A DNA stretch of 64,000 nt. It comes from Stratiolaelaps scimitus. Lineage: Eukaryota; Arthropoda; Arachnida; Mesostigmata; Laelapidae. The DNA is taken from NCBI GenBank assembly GCA_019614645.1, contig JABWDB010000035.1:1798001-1862000 (forward strand), read 5' to 3'. This document shows, in pieces, positions 1-11,628 of the stretch. Numbering within the stretch: the stretch's first letter is position 1; the number at the start of each line of letters is the position of its first letter. Below the pieces are notes generated by a model, which made no database searches, was not told the DNA's origin, and saw only the letters and a program-made list of their open reading frames with translations. The position numbers and the translations under genes were made by a program.

Positions 1-170
1 GATGGATGCCGCAGTGGGCGAGTGGCATCCTTGTGTGGTTTCCATTGGGCCGCGTTATCAAGCCCCTGAAAGTATCCGCTAGCAGCTAAGCCGAGCAGGA
101 CAACCAGGACCGCGGCCATGATCAACAGAATCGCAACGATGACGCATGTCGAGGTAGAACATAGACACAT
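1..170 (-). CDS. N-terminal exon of a membrane or secreted protein, running off the window
   Basis: An ATG at 170-168 on the minus strand opens a frame with no stop down to base 1 (56 codons plus 2 bases); a TAA lies in frame ten codons upstream, so this Met is the first available. The product begins with eight polar residues carrying Cys at 2, 4 and 9, then an uninterrupted hydrophobic run at about residues 9-30 (VIVAILLIMAAVLVVLLGLA is its core), then a polar, basic flank with Lys, His and Arg. This is what a signal-anchor (type II) or an uncleaved/cleaved signal peptide looks like; an Ala-Ala-Ser-Gly end could be a cleavage site. Third codon positions are mostly G or C. The family is not recognised, and the rest of the gene lies outside the window. 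It is transcribed away from the zinc-finger gene. A chance open frame cannot be excluded. Confidence 0.5.
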   Translation of the reverse strand, partial: MCLCSTSTCVIVAILLIMAAVLVVLLGLAASGYFQGLDNAAQWKPHKDATRPLRHP

Positions 171-1043
171 AATATTAACAGTCGATGGTAGATGCCGTTA
201 CCAGCCGCCACACCACCGGTGGACAGGGATCGATCATGGAATCTCGAGGTGACGATTGTTGATCGACTATCGAATCAATCAACAAATCTCGCCTCTTCCT
301 TCAGCCAACGATCAATCAACGAGAATTGCGTGGACGAACGTAGGTAGCAAACGCTTGGCGTTCAAGCAACCCAATGACGGGCACATCACGGCTGGGATTA
401 ATGAGCCCTGCTCACTGATAGCTTCTTTCGCGACGAGTGCAGCACGTCTTAGCTCATCTGTCGAGTGCGCAAAGAACGACACATCTTCATTGCGTAGATA
501 TCCGCACTGGTTAGTGCTAATTTCGATTCCAGCATTCGACGCACGCTCGCTCGATTCGTCGATGCAGCCGCCGAATTCGAAATAATGACGTCTGGTCAAC
601 AGCTCACGACCGGCTGCTTTCAGGCGGAATATCAACGGCGCGGTGTGACGAACGCCAGCGTCTATATTTTGTACGAACTGATTATGTTCGAACGGTGTTT
701 GAGGAGATAACGAAGCTGGTACTTGTCTTGCATATGTATTAGGCGCTACATTAATTTAGGGACAGGTATAATTAGTTCCAGGCGATCCGAAATTCCGTTC
801 AAGCCGCCTTGAACGCTAAACATAATTGAGCGACATTGGCGAACTAAGCTTGTGCAATTCGCCAATTTGATTGGGCTACTGCGAATTAGATTTTTTTTCA
901 CTAAATACCCGTTAGGCGGATGGAAGAGTAATTGTACCCTCATTATATTCTTATATATATATATATCTAAGTATAGCCTCCTCTACAATCAAGCATAATA
1001 AATAGAATATCTAAAATAATACTTACTGCAGAAGCATCTGCTC
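171..1043. other. No recognisable gene; probable 5' flank of the left-edge gene
   Basis: About 870 bases of mixed composition. If the minus-strand exon at the left edge is real, this should hold its 5' UTR and promoter, but no convincing TATA box or initiator could be picked out. A 107-codon minus-strand frame at 312-635 has no family resemblance and is left out. A short TA tract lies at about 952-967. Confidence 0.4.
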
Positions 1044-1219
1044 TTTTTTTTGAGGACGAAATTTTCTTCAAACACACGGACACCACCCGAGACACCTTCC
1101 AATCTCCATGAAAGTGGGCCGATTCAGTGCAGGGGGGGGGGGTTGGTGTGGATGACAAAACGCCTCTGCCTGCTAAAGCCACCATCCTCTGCTCGTTGTC
1201 GATCTCTTCCCCAGAGTCG
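1044..1219 (-). mobile_element. Poly-A-tailed retroposon fragment, copy 1
   Basis: This stretch is repeated at 4336-4511 with scattered substitutions and small indels. Shared blocks include CTCCATGAAAGTGGGCC, GTGGATGACAAAA, CCTCTGCCTGCTA, CATCCTCTGCT and CCCAGAGTCGG. On the plus strand the copy begins with T8, so read on the minus strand the unit ends in an A tract. Similarity stops on both sides of the block. That pattern fits a truncated, reverse-transcribed (non-LTR or SINE-like) insertion. This copy also has a run of ten or more G at about 1131-1142. No protein of a retroelement is recognisable in it. Confidence 0.6.
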
Positions 1220-3274
1220 GGGAAGCATCCGCTCTGCTGATTTTTTAGTGTACTTATTTTGTATAAAGCAACTGTCTCTGTCACACATTCTAGATATGAG
1301 CGTTCGTGAGTTTTGCCGGGTGTGAAATTAAGGGGATACGATAAATTTCGAGCTGGCTGGTGGCGAAAGTCCTAGAGCTTTTACTCCGCTTGATGGTTTC
1401 CGCATGGTATTCGTAGTTGTTGTGTTCGAATTGTAACAAACAATGACGCAGACGGCTCAAACCGACCGTGGCCTGACCCTTTGGCCTGACCCCCTTTGGC
1501 CTGACGGGTTCGAGCATTTCGGCCTTGACGTTCCGAGCGATCCCCTGCATGTGGTCTCCGAATTCTTGTTCGACAGTCGATCAGAAATACGATCGATTAT
1601 GCATTCATTTCATTTCGTAACGCAGGGAAGGCGATCTTCGGTTGAGTGACGTTGGCCTAATGAGAGCGTTTCCAGCGCATCATATGTATACATGATGAGA
1701 TCTATAATTCGCAAGGGTTCTCGTGAGCGGAACTGCCAGATGAACGGCCCTATAATTTCTAATACAACTTTCGCTTATCGCTTATCAAAGGATGTTCGAG
1801 ACGCCCGCACGAGGCGCGCGCGCCGAGGGAGCCTATTGTGCCAAGAGATGCTCGTTCAAATGAATTCCAAGTTCTTTATGTCGCCGTTTGTTCGAGATAT
1901 ACATTTTTTTCCAAAATATATAATAAGTGGTTGGTTTCCAAATAATTCCATAGCGAGGCTCAAACGTCAATGATGGTGGTAGCTTCATAGATCGTGAGCG
2001 AACTCAACGCTGGGTCACCAAACTCCGCAAATGCTAGTAGATAGCTTTCCGACTATACAATTGCAAGCGTCCGGGTACGTGTCAGTCTCGGCAGTTCCGT
2101 TTATAACCTATGTAAGCAGGATACAGGCTGTCTAAACGCCGTCATAACTGCTGCACTAGTAAGCATTAATGAGCATTTCTCATAATTGTTCTCCCGTGAG
2201 TCTGTACAATGATGCATACAAAATGAGAAGCCCCATTGCTGCAATCGACTGCCAACTTCATTCAGGCAACACATCGTAGACAATGTTTCATTTCGGCCGA
2301 CAGCAGAGTGTTGAATTGTACTCCGCTTTTGCGTAATCAACAAGTAGCAAGGAGTTGGCTGACTCGTATAGCAGGCGCACCTAAAAAACCGCAACACAAG
2401 CAGTGCTTGTTGGACAGCTCCGTCACGTACTAATTCTCTCTTCAAGAGAGGAACGACCTCTTGTCATCGAAATGCATAAACCTGCAATGTCTGCTGACCT
2501 GTCAGAGATTGTCCCGTAACGAACAGCTTGATTTGAGGCACGTACGCTTACGAGTGGCGGCGTCTTATGCACGATAGATTAAAGCGATGATCCATAAAAG
2601 TAGATCGCTATTAATTCCTCTAGAAGTATACGTCACTTGGTGACGTCTCGTGAACTTCGTTTCGGACTAAACCCAGGAGGTCGTATGACCATATTAGCTT
2701 TTTGTTGAAGATACCCCACATAGTGAGTGCAGAAGCTTGCTCGTTTGGAAATCAGACACTGGTCCATAATACATTCAGGGCCGCTGATGAAATACGCACA
2801 TCTTAGTAACCGGAAACTAAGTTGGAAGTATTTTGGCACATAGCAATTTACAGTCGTACGAGTTCCCGCAATTCAGTAAATGCAATCTGTAGATCAGTAT
2901 CACTAGTACAAAATAAACATCATAAATGAATGACACAACTGTGTAATCAATCGGCTTGAGAAGCCACTCAAGTTGACCCAGTCAAATTTCCCTATTAAAC
3001 CCAAGTTAATTAGGACGATTAGCACCTTATCGCTTTGAGCCACTCATTCTTATCATTATTCACTCTCCTACTTGGCTGCACTTTGTTGGAGCAATAGAGT
3101 GGCCATTTAAAAAATAGTCACAAAATAGTTACTTAATCAACTTCCAAAAAAAAAAAAATGCTTTTAGAATTCTTACTTGAAACCTTACACATCGGAAATT
3201 GACTTGTATATTGTACACACCGTTGTAATTACTCGAACAGAGTGAAAATAAAACAAATAATAATAATCAACCTC

Positions 3275-3307
<33 letters not shown>

Positions 3308-4335
3308 ACAGGGATGGCGTAGACTAATCGCCGTGGACTCGGACCCATACGGTTTTCCGTTCCGTTCGAAGTTCGCAAGGCGTACACAAAGAGAGATGGC
3401 AATGACATATTATGTGCTCTGGCGGATTTCTCTCGTATAGGACCGGCAGCATTAACTCCTTCCCACCACCGTGTTGTAGCCTTCTTGGTACTCCTGGCTG
3501 GCCAAAATCAAAAGGAATTACGAAACGTTGACGCAAAAGCTAGTTTGTTATAGCTTTGATTGGATATTTCGTGTCGAAGATTTTCAATTAGTTACCTGTC
3601 AGAATGTGTGTGTGTGTGTGTTCCATATGTGAGATGCATTCCGAGCTGTTGGAATGTTCGCGGTGCGATCTAGGTTCTCATTCATTGTAGCCGTCTTTTT
3701 TTTTTTTAGTTTAATCCAACTCCTTGTGAGTTGATACCGAGTTAAGATCGTGATAATGCTGAAACTGAAGCATCTGCATGATACGGCTTCTGAAGCTATT
3801 CATCTGGATTTAGTCAATTGTGATGGGAGTCATTTTTGCTGGGCTTTGTTATTGCGCTTAGCTTTTTCTACGGGGTCTCTGTGACACGATCGCGATAAAT
3901 AAAGTAATATAAACATTAGAACCAAATATGACTAGCATCATCGGCTTTCTTCCTAATCAACGTCACTTGGACAATTTCGGCGAACCCCTCATACAGCTAT
4001 TTGATTGATCCCCTATGTAAGGCTGCAGCAGCTTGTATCGAATTAGGTTAAGTTGCAAGCTAAACGGAGATAATATGTATAACTGTCAGAAAAAAACTGA
4101 CACACTGCGCAATGAAACAATTCTTATTTCTCACGAGACAAATGTGCTATAATAACGCCGGGCACTTAACAGCCGAAAAATAATATCATAGCTGCACAAT
4201 ACATACAACCACACTCACCAGCGAGTGAGTGAAGATTTGAGTGCGAGAATAACTCGTCGATACTCGGTTGTCCCATGAAGCCCGAGTGAGCTTGATGAGT
4301 TCAACCTGGGACTCAAAAGTAGTGTGTCTACTGAC
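1220..4335. other. Unique sequence without a recognisable gene
   Basis: Mixed-composition DNA with only short unrelated open frames. It contains the TA tract at 3276-3305, a short GT run near 3607, an A12 run near 3146 and a T11 run near 3698. Nothing else structured was seen. Confidence 0.4.
3276..3305. repeat. (TA)n microsatellite
   Basis: Uninterrupted alternating TA over about 30 bases, preceded by a short AAT run. Confidence 0.95.
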
Positions 4336-4511
4336 TTTTTTTTTTTTTTAGAGGAGGACATTTTCTTCAAACGCACGGTCACCACCAGAGACATTCCAAT
4401 CTCCATGAAAGTGGGCCCCGATCCAGTGCAGTTGGGTTCACGTGGATGACAAAAGGCCTCTGCCTGCTAGAACCATCCTCTGCTGAGAGTGTATCTCTTT
4501 CCCAGAGTCGG
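4336..4511 (-). mobile_element. Poly-A-tailed retroposon fragment, copy 2
   Basis: Second copy of the unit at 1044-1219, in the same orientation. It starts on the plus strand with T14 (4336-4349), i.e. a minus-strand poly-A end, and then follows copy 1 to the block CCAGAGTCGG. Beyond that point the two loci differ. The longer A tract suggests that this copy is the younger or less eroded one, which is inference. Confidence 0.6.
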
Positions 4512-5779
4512 CACGCTTGGCATTACTTCGATGAAGGTTCGTTTAGAATGCTTCTTCGGCAGATGACTGTGGTTGAAATGGTCCCGGTTGGCCCATCTGT
4601 GTATTGGCTGGTAACCGCGTCAAAAGGCCACTTTACGATCACGATTTGCCGTTGCTGGAACGATTCATCTCGGTGCCGTGTGAAATTGAACATGTAAACG
4701 TGTATAAAAAATTATTTAACTAGTTATAATATATATATATATATTATATGTATATGGCCTGTTGTTTCCAGTGGAGCGCATGGCCGGCCCCATGTGGCGG
4801 TACGGTGCCAGCAGCAGCAGCAGCAGCGTCGCGTCGGCCGTCCGCTAACTGATCCGCAGTCCTTCCTCGGTGTCCACAAGGGGACGGCGATTGCCATCGT
4901 CTGGTTCCACCGCTGGCCAACAGTCGACGTTTAACCGCAAATGAATGATTAAGAGATGGTGACTAGTTGTCAGTGGCGCGGGCAAGGTCACGGCTGCAGC
5001 AAGAAACGGTGCCCTATTGCCAGCCGTTGGCACAGTCGCTCGTCAGCACCCGGTAACAGCCGCCGCCACCGCCACCGCCGCCGCTATACGGGGTACTCCA
5101 TAACGTCCTCGGTCGATAATATGGAATAATAATAATCATAGTAGTAGTGGTTATACACCACATCGAGTTCAATGGCAGATGCAAAATAATGGGAGAGAGA
5201 GAGAGCTATTGAAAGAAGAAAATCGTGTTCTTTTCTTTTTCTTTTCAGTTTCTCGTCGTCGTCGGCGGCTCACCATAGGCTGACTAATTCATGATGAGTC
5301 TAACTAATAGTGATGATACGATGCGGGCCTAGCGACTAGCGACACTTATTAGCTACGGACACCGTTCGATTGTTGATGAGTGGTAGTAGCCGGCGGATCG
5401 ATCAATTAGTCGTCAATCGGCCACCTCTTGCTGAGGAAGTTATCTAATAAGGCAGACGGCTGGACGCGAGCTCACCCAGGGACCCTGCGCCTCGAGCGGG
5501 GGGGGGGTGTCTTCAAGGGAAAGTGTCTCCTTGTAGTTGATTTTCTTGCTTGCTCGGTCCAGAGGTCGGAACCCAGTATTCGTCGTGGTCTATGGTTCCT
5601 CGGTCTCTCAGATCATTTGGTCTATGACTGGGTGTCGTCCAGTCCCGATAATGGTGGCTGGTTGCTTACTTGCTTTCGTACGTTGGTGCCAGGCCATGGC
5701 GCGTAACTGGGATTGAGCGCCCCCTGGCGACGGAGAGCGGTATCGGACGGTTGGTCGGTGGGTTCCGTCGTGTGTCCGT

Positions 5780-5780
<1 letters not shown>

Positions 5781-5849
<69 letters not shown>
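5781..5849. repeat. (CT)n microsatellite, about 34 units
   Basis: An uninterrupted CT run of 69 bases, continuing in degenerate form to about 5895. It is the longest perfect dinucleotide repeat of this type in the window and lies inside the GC-rich island. Confidence 0.95.
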
Positions 5850-5852
<3 letters not shown>

Positions 5853-8168
5853 CTCTTTACCTCTCTCTGTCTCTCTCTGCCTCTAGCTCTCTCTAACTGC
5901 CGTGATCAGCGGTGGTCTGCTGCTGCCGCTGCTGCTCTCGCAAGGCGCAAGCAAGGCTGGCGGGGTATCGGCCAGCCCTGCGCGTCGGTCTAGCTCGCTG
6001 CCTGCTGCCTGCCAGCGAGCGAGCGAGCCTTCCTTCCATCAACCGTAGCCGCCGTAGCCGCCGCAGCAGCAGCAGCCGCCTTGGGTGGGTTGTAGTGCTG
6101 CGTGCTGTCGTGCGCTGCTGCGGACGACGGCATGGTGCTGCTGTCGCCGCCGCTACAGCACTGACGACCGAACAACGCGCCGCCATCCTACCGTCAGTCT
6201 GTCTGCTGTTCGCCAACCACCGCCGCCGCCGCCGCCACCACCGCCAGCGGCGGCGCGCCCATCCAACGACAAACAACATCACCGTCATCATCACCATCAC
6301 CAACAACGACAGCAGCAGCAGCATCAGCAGCAGCTGCTGCTGCAGCAGCAGCAGCATAATACCCCCGCGCCCCGGCGCGCTGTCCGACATCCTGGCCTCC
6401 CATGGCCCGAATGTGTTCGCTGAGACTTCGTCCACGACGCCCGCAGCCACCGTGAGTAGAGAGCGTTCGTTCTTTCACAGCATGGAAAGTCGAGTTCAGC
6501 GTGTCAGCTAAGCTGAGGCCGAGAGAGAGGCCAATGTTTATAGTTCTCCGTGTGGAAACGTACGCCTGTCCGCGAGCATGAGTGTCGTCTATGAGTGTGT
6601 ATCTCCCTCTGTGTGAGTGTGCTAATGTGTTCACATCGCTCTACGTAGCCGTACTGTACCCGATTGGCGGGGAGGACGGCTTCGTTCCTTTGCAAGTGTT
6701 CGAGTGCGTCCGTTCGTCTGATACAGTTCCGCTTTTCTCTGTTGCCGCTCAGGTTTGTTCAGCAGTATCGAAAACGCATCGTAGTTGAAGTAGCTCAAGT
6801 AGTACCCAGTCAGTTTATAAGAGTAGTGCATTCGCCGTCGGCTCTGACCGATCCGTCAATGGTAGCCCGCCGATCGGCCGCGTTGCCTGCGACGTCTGTG
6901 CCGTTCTCGCTGCCGTGGTGTGCCGAGTGTGTCTCGTGCTCAGAGATTCGATGTGCACGATTCCCTCGTGGGTGATTCCGCTCCGCCGAAGTCCACCACT
7001 GCTGCCTGCCACTGCTGCTGAGGCTGGCAGTCTCAAAGTCACCGTCACAGAGCCGCCTCAAGGGCCACGGTGGCCTCGGGTGTCGCCCCGGCCGCCGGGA
7101 CCGCCCCGTGCCATCCGGCGGTTAGCGATCCCGGTTGAAAGCAAGCAGCTCCACGCTCAACGAGACACGGCTGTTCCAGCGACATCGCGCAGGGGAGACA
7201 GTTGACGGGGACAGTGGTGGATACAAGTCGTTGTCAGTGGCCTCTGCTCGCCGCATGTTCATCGGCCGCTCACCTCGCCATACGCTCCTCACCATTCTCA
7301 TCTGCTTATGTACCGAGAGTGTTAACTGGCTAAGCTCGGCTACCGTTTGCCTCGAAGTTGATCTCGAATTCTATTGTCATCTGCCATCCCCAGCCTCTGT
7401 CAGATGATTTCCGTGAGCCGCCGTGAGCACTTTCTTCGATACGACGCACTATCAGCAGCGCCCGTGGTGTCAACGCTAACGTTCGATCTGTCTCACAGCC
7501 GCCACTGAGCCGGAACAGAACAGGAAATGGTGCTGTCCACCGCGCGAAGCGTTGACTAGCACCCCCGAGTGCTGCTCAGCGCTGCTCTCTCCTGCTCCTG
7601 TTTCGCCCCACCGTTGAAACTGTCGTCCTGTGCTGCCGACAATCGTGCGCTTATCGTGCTCCAACGACTATTGTGAGCCCACCGTGTGCTCCCATTGCTC
7701 CTGCGCCACTGGGCGGCAGCTGTGCGCTGGTGGCACCAGTCGTGCGAGTTCATCTCTCACCGGCAATGGTCTGTCTACCCCTTCCTCGATCTCTCAGCAG
7801 CAGAGCAAAGTCGTTGTTGCCGCTGAGCAGCGTTCGTTCTTTCTTTCAACTACGGCTTTCCGCTCTCATGAGGCGGCCGCTGCCGCCGCCCCCGTCGTTG
7901 GCGGCCCAGGCTGCGGCTACCGCTGCGGCTGTTAGCTGCGAGAGTTCGCGGGAGGGCCCGCCAGCCAGCCAGCCGGCGTACGCTGTCGCGGCTCTCAGCG
8001 CGTCGCGATTCTGTCGCTCTCGCAACGCGCAGCAGCAGCGAGCGATTGGGGCAGCAGCCGCAGCCGCTGCCACCACCGCCGCTGCCGCAGCCGCCGCTGC
8101 CGCCGGCGTTGAGCCGTCGTCGCGCCGCCGTGCGGGCGATGCTGTGTCTCACGCGCGCGCGCGCGCCG

Positions 8169-8179
8169 CAGGAGTAAGT
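8169..8179 (+). other. Candidate splice donor at the end of a GC-rich block
   Basis: The sequence CAGGA followed by GTAAGTGAG (GT at 8174-8175) is a near-consensus U2 donor. It follows a stretch of Ala/Arg-type GC-rich sequence and could end a non-coding first exon. No matching transcript boundary can be seen, so this is a motif match only. Confidence 0.25.
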
Positions 8180-9057
8180 GAGTGACCGAGCTGAGCCGCC
8201 GGCGAGCGCCGAGAGCTGAGCGCCAGCGCCGCCGCCGAAGTCGGCGCTACGTGCCCGCCACCGCGACGACGACGACGACCGTTCCTACGCTTGCCGACCT
8301 GGGCAAGGAAGCAAGCGAGAGCGAGCGAGCGAGCGGGTGAGCCAGCTGGCCAGCCCATCGAGCGACCGAGCGACCGATCGACCGACCGGCCGAGTGATAG
8401 TGCGATAGTGAAGTGCGCGCGGTGAAGTCTGCGAGGAGTACAGTGCGAGGAAGAAGGCGCCGCGCGGCCTTCGAGTCCCCGGCGCTCTAGTGAGTGCTCT
8501 CTGCCATCTACCACTGACACCGCCTGCTATTACTGCTATCACAACAACAACAGCAACAACAACAGCAACAACAACTTTATCCTATATACTACTGCTACTA
8601 CCATTCGCACAATTGCGCTTCCTACTGAGTTGACTAGAGTATACGTTCTAGTAGCGGCATCGCTTGCCGTAGTGTTACTGTATGTGCTGCTGCAGCAGCA
8701 GCAGCAGCAGCCGCAGCAACGACAAAAACAACAACAGCAACAACAACAACAACAGCAACAATGCTACCACCACCGCCGCCGGTACCACCACAACTGTTGC
8801 TATCACCGCCGCCCGGCGAAACCGTCACCTCGAATGGCAGCAGTCACTTCAGCAGCAGCAACAGCAGCAGCAGCAGCAATTCCGACCGAACGGTGTGATT
8901 ATTGTCCTCTTCAAAATGATGATGATGAAGTCATCATTGTCCTGATGCCGTTTCATATTAGGTCCACGCGTGCTGCCCGGCACACACCACTCTGACGCAT
9001 ACAGTTCGTCGAATCGTTCTATAACCACAACAATTGTGTTTCCTCCAAACAACAACA

Positions 9058-9066
<9 letters not shown>

Positions 9067-9089
<23 letters not shown>
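9067..9089. repeat. (TA)n microsatellite
   Basis: Alternating TA next to a CT-rich stretch, with a short GT run at about 9145-9160. Confidence 0.9.
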
Positions 9090-10499
9090 TTCGCACGCTT
9101 TCCCTTAGGGAGACAAAGTACTCTCTCATTTCCTCCATCTCTCTGTGTGTGTGTGTGTGTCTCTCAGTCTCATTAACCCTATATATGACTCTTGGCGCCT
9201 ACACTCCTTTCAATCACGCATCTATCCTGCTCATCAGCGCACATCAGCTCCCCTCTCAGGCTACCCGCCACTTTTCAGTCCGCGCCTCCTTGTCCTCCAC
9301 ACTCTTGTTGAATCCTGCGGTCCCCTAGAAATTTCCGATCCCGATCAGCGGCATCAGACGGCACCGCTTCCCAGGTTAACACCCGAGGACACCGCCCACC
9401 CCCGCCAACCACCCCCCACCAACCAACCAGCCGCGACTCGTCCGGGCGATACCTTCAATCTTCCCCCGTTTATTCATTCGATTCCATTGAGATCGACGAG
9501 AGCTGACGCTGGAAGAGGCGGCAAAGCTGAACGTCGGTGATCGGTGTTGGCCTGGCGATTCAAAGTCGAGCCCTTCAATGTCAGCGGCACCTGCCGTGTG
9601 GTGGCGTCTCGTCAGAGGATTGATCGCACATGCTGTCCACACATGACAATGCTTCATGGACTACGGACTAGGCAGACAGACAGACGGAGCCATAGTCTCA
9701 TAGATGTTCGATTCGACTCGAACGCATGACGGTAGATAGCAATCGGCGTCGCCGTCACCGCCGTGCTCGGACGATGCCTCGGGATATGGCTTGAGTTGTT
9801 TCGGCGGCAGGCGTTTATAATGCTCGTGCAATTTTTACCTCTTCGTGCAGATTGCTCGCTGTGCCGCGGCGTTGTGCGCTAATCGAGTGGGTATCCACCC
9901 TGCACGAGGCGGGTGGGTCCGTGCGTGTGCTCGAGTGAGTGGTCGAAGGTGTCGGTGGCCGCTGGATGTTCAGTGCGGCGCTAAGTGCCAGTCAGTTATG
10001 ATATTCTCTCTCATTTGCTCGAGCTTGTTCTGTCGACGAGTCCGTGCCAATCGTGTGTGCTCTGTGTATTCCATCGAATCTTGTTGTTTCGCGTTCCGTT
10101 GGATACTACCACTACTATTAGTAATAATAATAATAATAATAATCAGCATCGTCGCCGCCGCCACCATCATCATCATACGCTCACGCGCTACTGTACGCAG
10201 CGCTATATGATTGCCCTAGCTGTTGTCGCCCGTCGTCTCAATCTGTTTCGAGTATGAACGTTTCCAAACCGGCGCGACCGCCCGTTCCACCGTCCGGTTC
10301 GGTCACCTCGACGCATGATGAGACCCGTGGCTACCACCGCCGCTGCCTCTGCTGCTGCTGCTGCTGCAATGGCAGCTGACGCCGGCGAATGGGTGAAGTG
10401 AATGCAGTGAGGATATAATAACAGCAGCAACGGCCGCAGTGTGTGAGCAGCCATGTACCTACTAACCGGGCTGCACTTACCACACGGCTCTATATAAAC

Positions 10500-10535
10500 A
10501 CACACACACACACACATATGTGTGTGTGTGTGTGT
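10500..10535. repeat. 36-bp perfect palindrome of head-to-head CA and TG repeats
   Basis: A (AC)8-AT run is followed directly by AT-(GT)8, so every base from 10500 to 10517 pairs with 10535 to 10518. The result is both a perfect inverted repeat and an alternating purine-pyrimidine tract. Confidence 0.9.
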
Positions 10536-10903
10536 TTCTGTATATGCATATATATATACGTAGTATAGAGCCTATCAGCAGCAGCAGCAGCAGCAACAAC
10601 AACAACAAGCACCATCATCAGCATCGTGTTGTGTCTCACAACATTCTCCAGCTGCCGTCACTCCAGCGCTACTGAATGACATAACGCTAAGTCACATGCG
10701 AATAGATAGTATTACTACTACAACTACAACAACTATTGATATTAGTATTCGATTTGAGTATGGATGAATATCGTGGTTCTGTGCAGAGGACGCCGGTGTT
10801 ACGATTCGGTCGACAGCATTCGATCCGTCTGAAACGGTTGAGATGGTGAACCAACTCGGGCTATTTACTAGTACTATTACTACATGTTGTAGCTGTGAAG
10901 AAG

Positions 10904-10907
<4 letters not shown>

Positions 10908-10945
<38 letters not shown>
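10908..10945. repeat. (TA)n microsatellite
   Basis: About 38 bases of alternating TA, followed by interrupted TA/TG sequence to about 10981. Confidence 0.95.
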
Positions 10946-10957
<12 letters not shown>

Positions 10958-11242
10958 GTATATATTTATGTATATATACATGCGCGCGTGTCTGTGCCAA
11001 CAGCATGTTACCACCACCAGACATACTGGCGATGGATTGATGGATATTTATGTATGTATATATGTATTATAGATGGACTGATAATCAGCTGCAAGAGGAA
11101 TTACAGTCAACTATTGTAGTACTATTAATATTCTAGGTGTAACACACGGATATCCGTACATGCTGTTATCCACACATATATATATATAATATATATATAT
11201 AATATAGATATATGTCATTCTCATTCACATGCGAACAATTAT

Positions 11243-11302
11243 AATACCTCTCGCGACTGACACCAAGAGTCGCCCCTCGTTGGTGCCGTAACGAGAGGTA
11301 TT
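11243..11302. other. 60-base imperfect hairpin
   Basis: An outer 11-bp stem (AATACCTCTCG at 11243-11253 with CGAGAGGTATT at 11292-11302) encloses an inner stem (CACCAA at 11261-11266 with TTGGTG at 11280-11285, extendable by GAG/CTC with one bulged G). The two stems are separated by an internal loop of about 7 by 6 bases, and the terminal loop is 6 bases. Size and form resemble a short pre-miRNA or a structured RNA element, but no known microRNA seed was recognised. Confidence 0.5.
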
Positions 11303-11602
11303 CGACGATCGTTCTACTATTAGTGCTCAACTACTATGATGGCTAGTAGTGGTTGTTGCACCACCTCGCGACCAGCCAACAGAGCGACCGACAGACTAGC
11401 AAACTGAATGCACACGGCAGGCGGGCCGATGCGCTTGAAGCGATTATTTTGGCAGTGATTCCACATAGACCAGCTAGCAGCTCAGCAGCCCCCATACAGC
11501 TCAACCGCGAAGCGAACGCCGCCGCCGCAACATCTGCAAAGCCGCCTTCGAAAACGATGACGGAAGGAAGCAAAATCTCCAACCGATCTATAGATATTAT
11601 AC

Positions 11603-11628
11603 ATATATATATATATATATATATATAT
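11603..11628. repeat. (TA)n microsatellite
   Basis: Alternating AT over 26 bases. Confidence 0.9.

Larger units (their letters stand above)
4760..10700. other. GC-rich, trinucleotide-rich island; possible promoter or non-coding first exons
   Basis: About 6 kb rich in CpG and in CAG, CTG, CCG and CGG triplets, much more so than the DNA around it. Open frames here (for example 5912-6511 and 7673-8185) are low-complexity and look like translations of triplet repeats. CAG/CAA arrays lie around 8687-8762 and 8849-8879, and alternating CAG/CTG blocks around 6310-6356. A consensus splice donor GTAAGT begins at 8174 and GTGAGT at 6451. In arthropod genomes such islands often hold promoters and long non-coding 5' exons of regulatory genes, but transcription cannot be shown from sequence. 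Confidence 0.4.

Noticed and set aside
5893..6634. Overlapping long frames on both strands (185, 199 and 146 codons)
   Set aside because: All arise from CAG/CTG/CCG triplets, are open on both strands at once, and show only Arg, Leu, Ser or Gln low complexity.
7673..8185. 170-codon plus-strand frame with Ala and Pro runs
   Set aside because: GC-rich low-complexity composition without a conserved segment; it also crosses a good splice donor at 8174.
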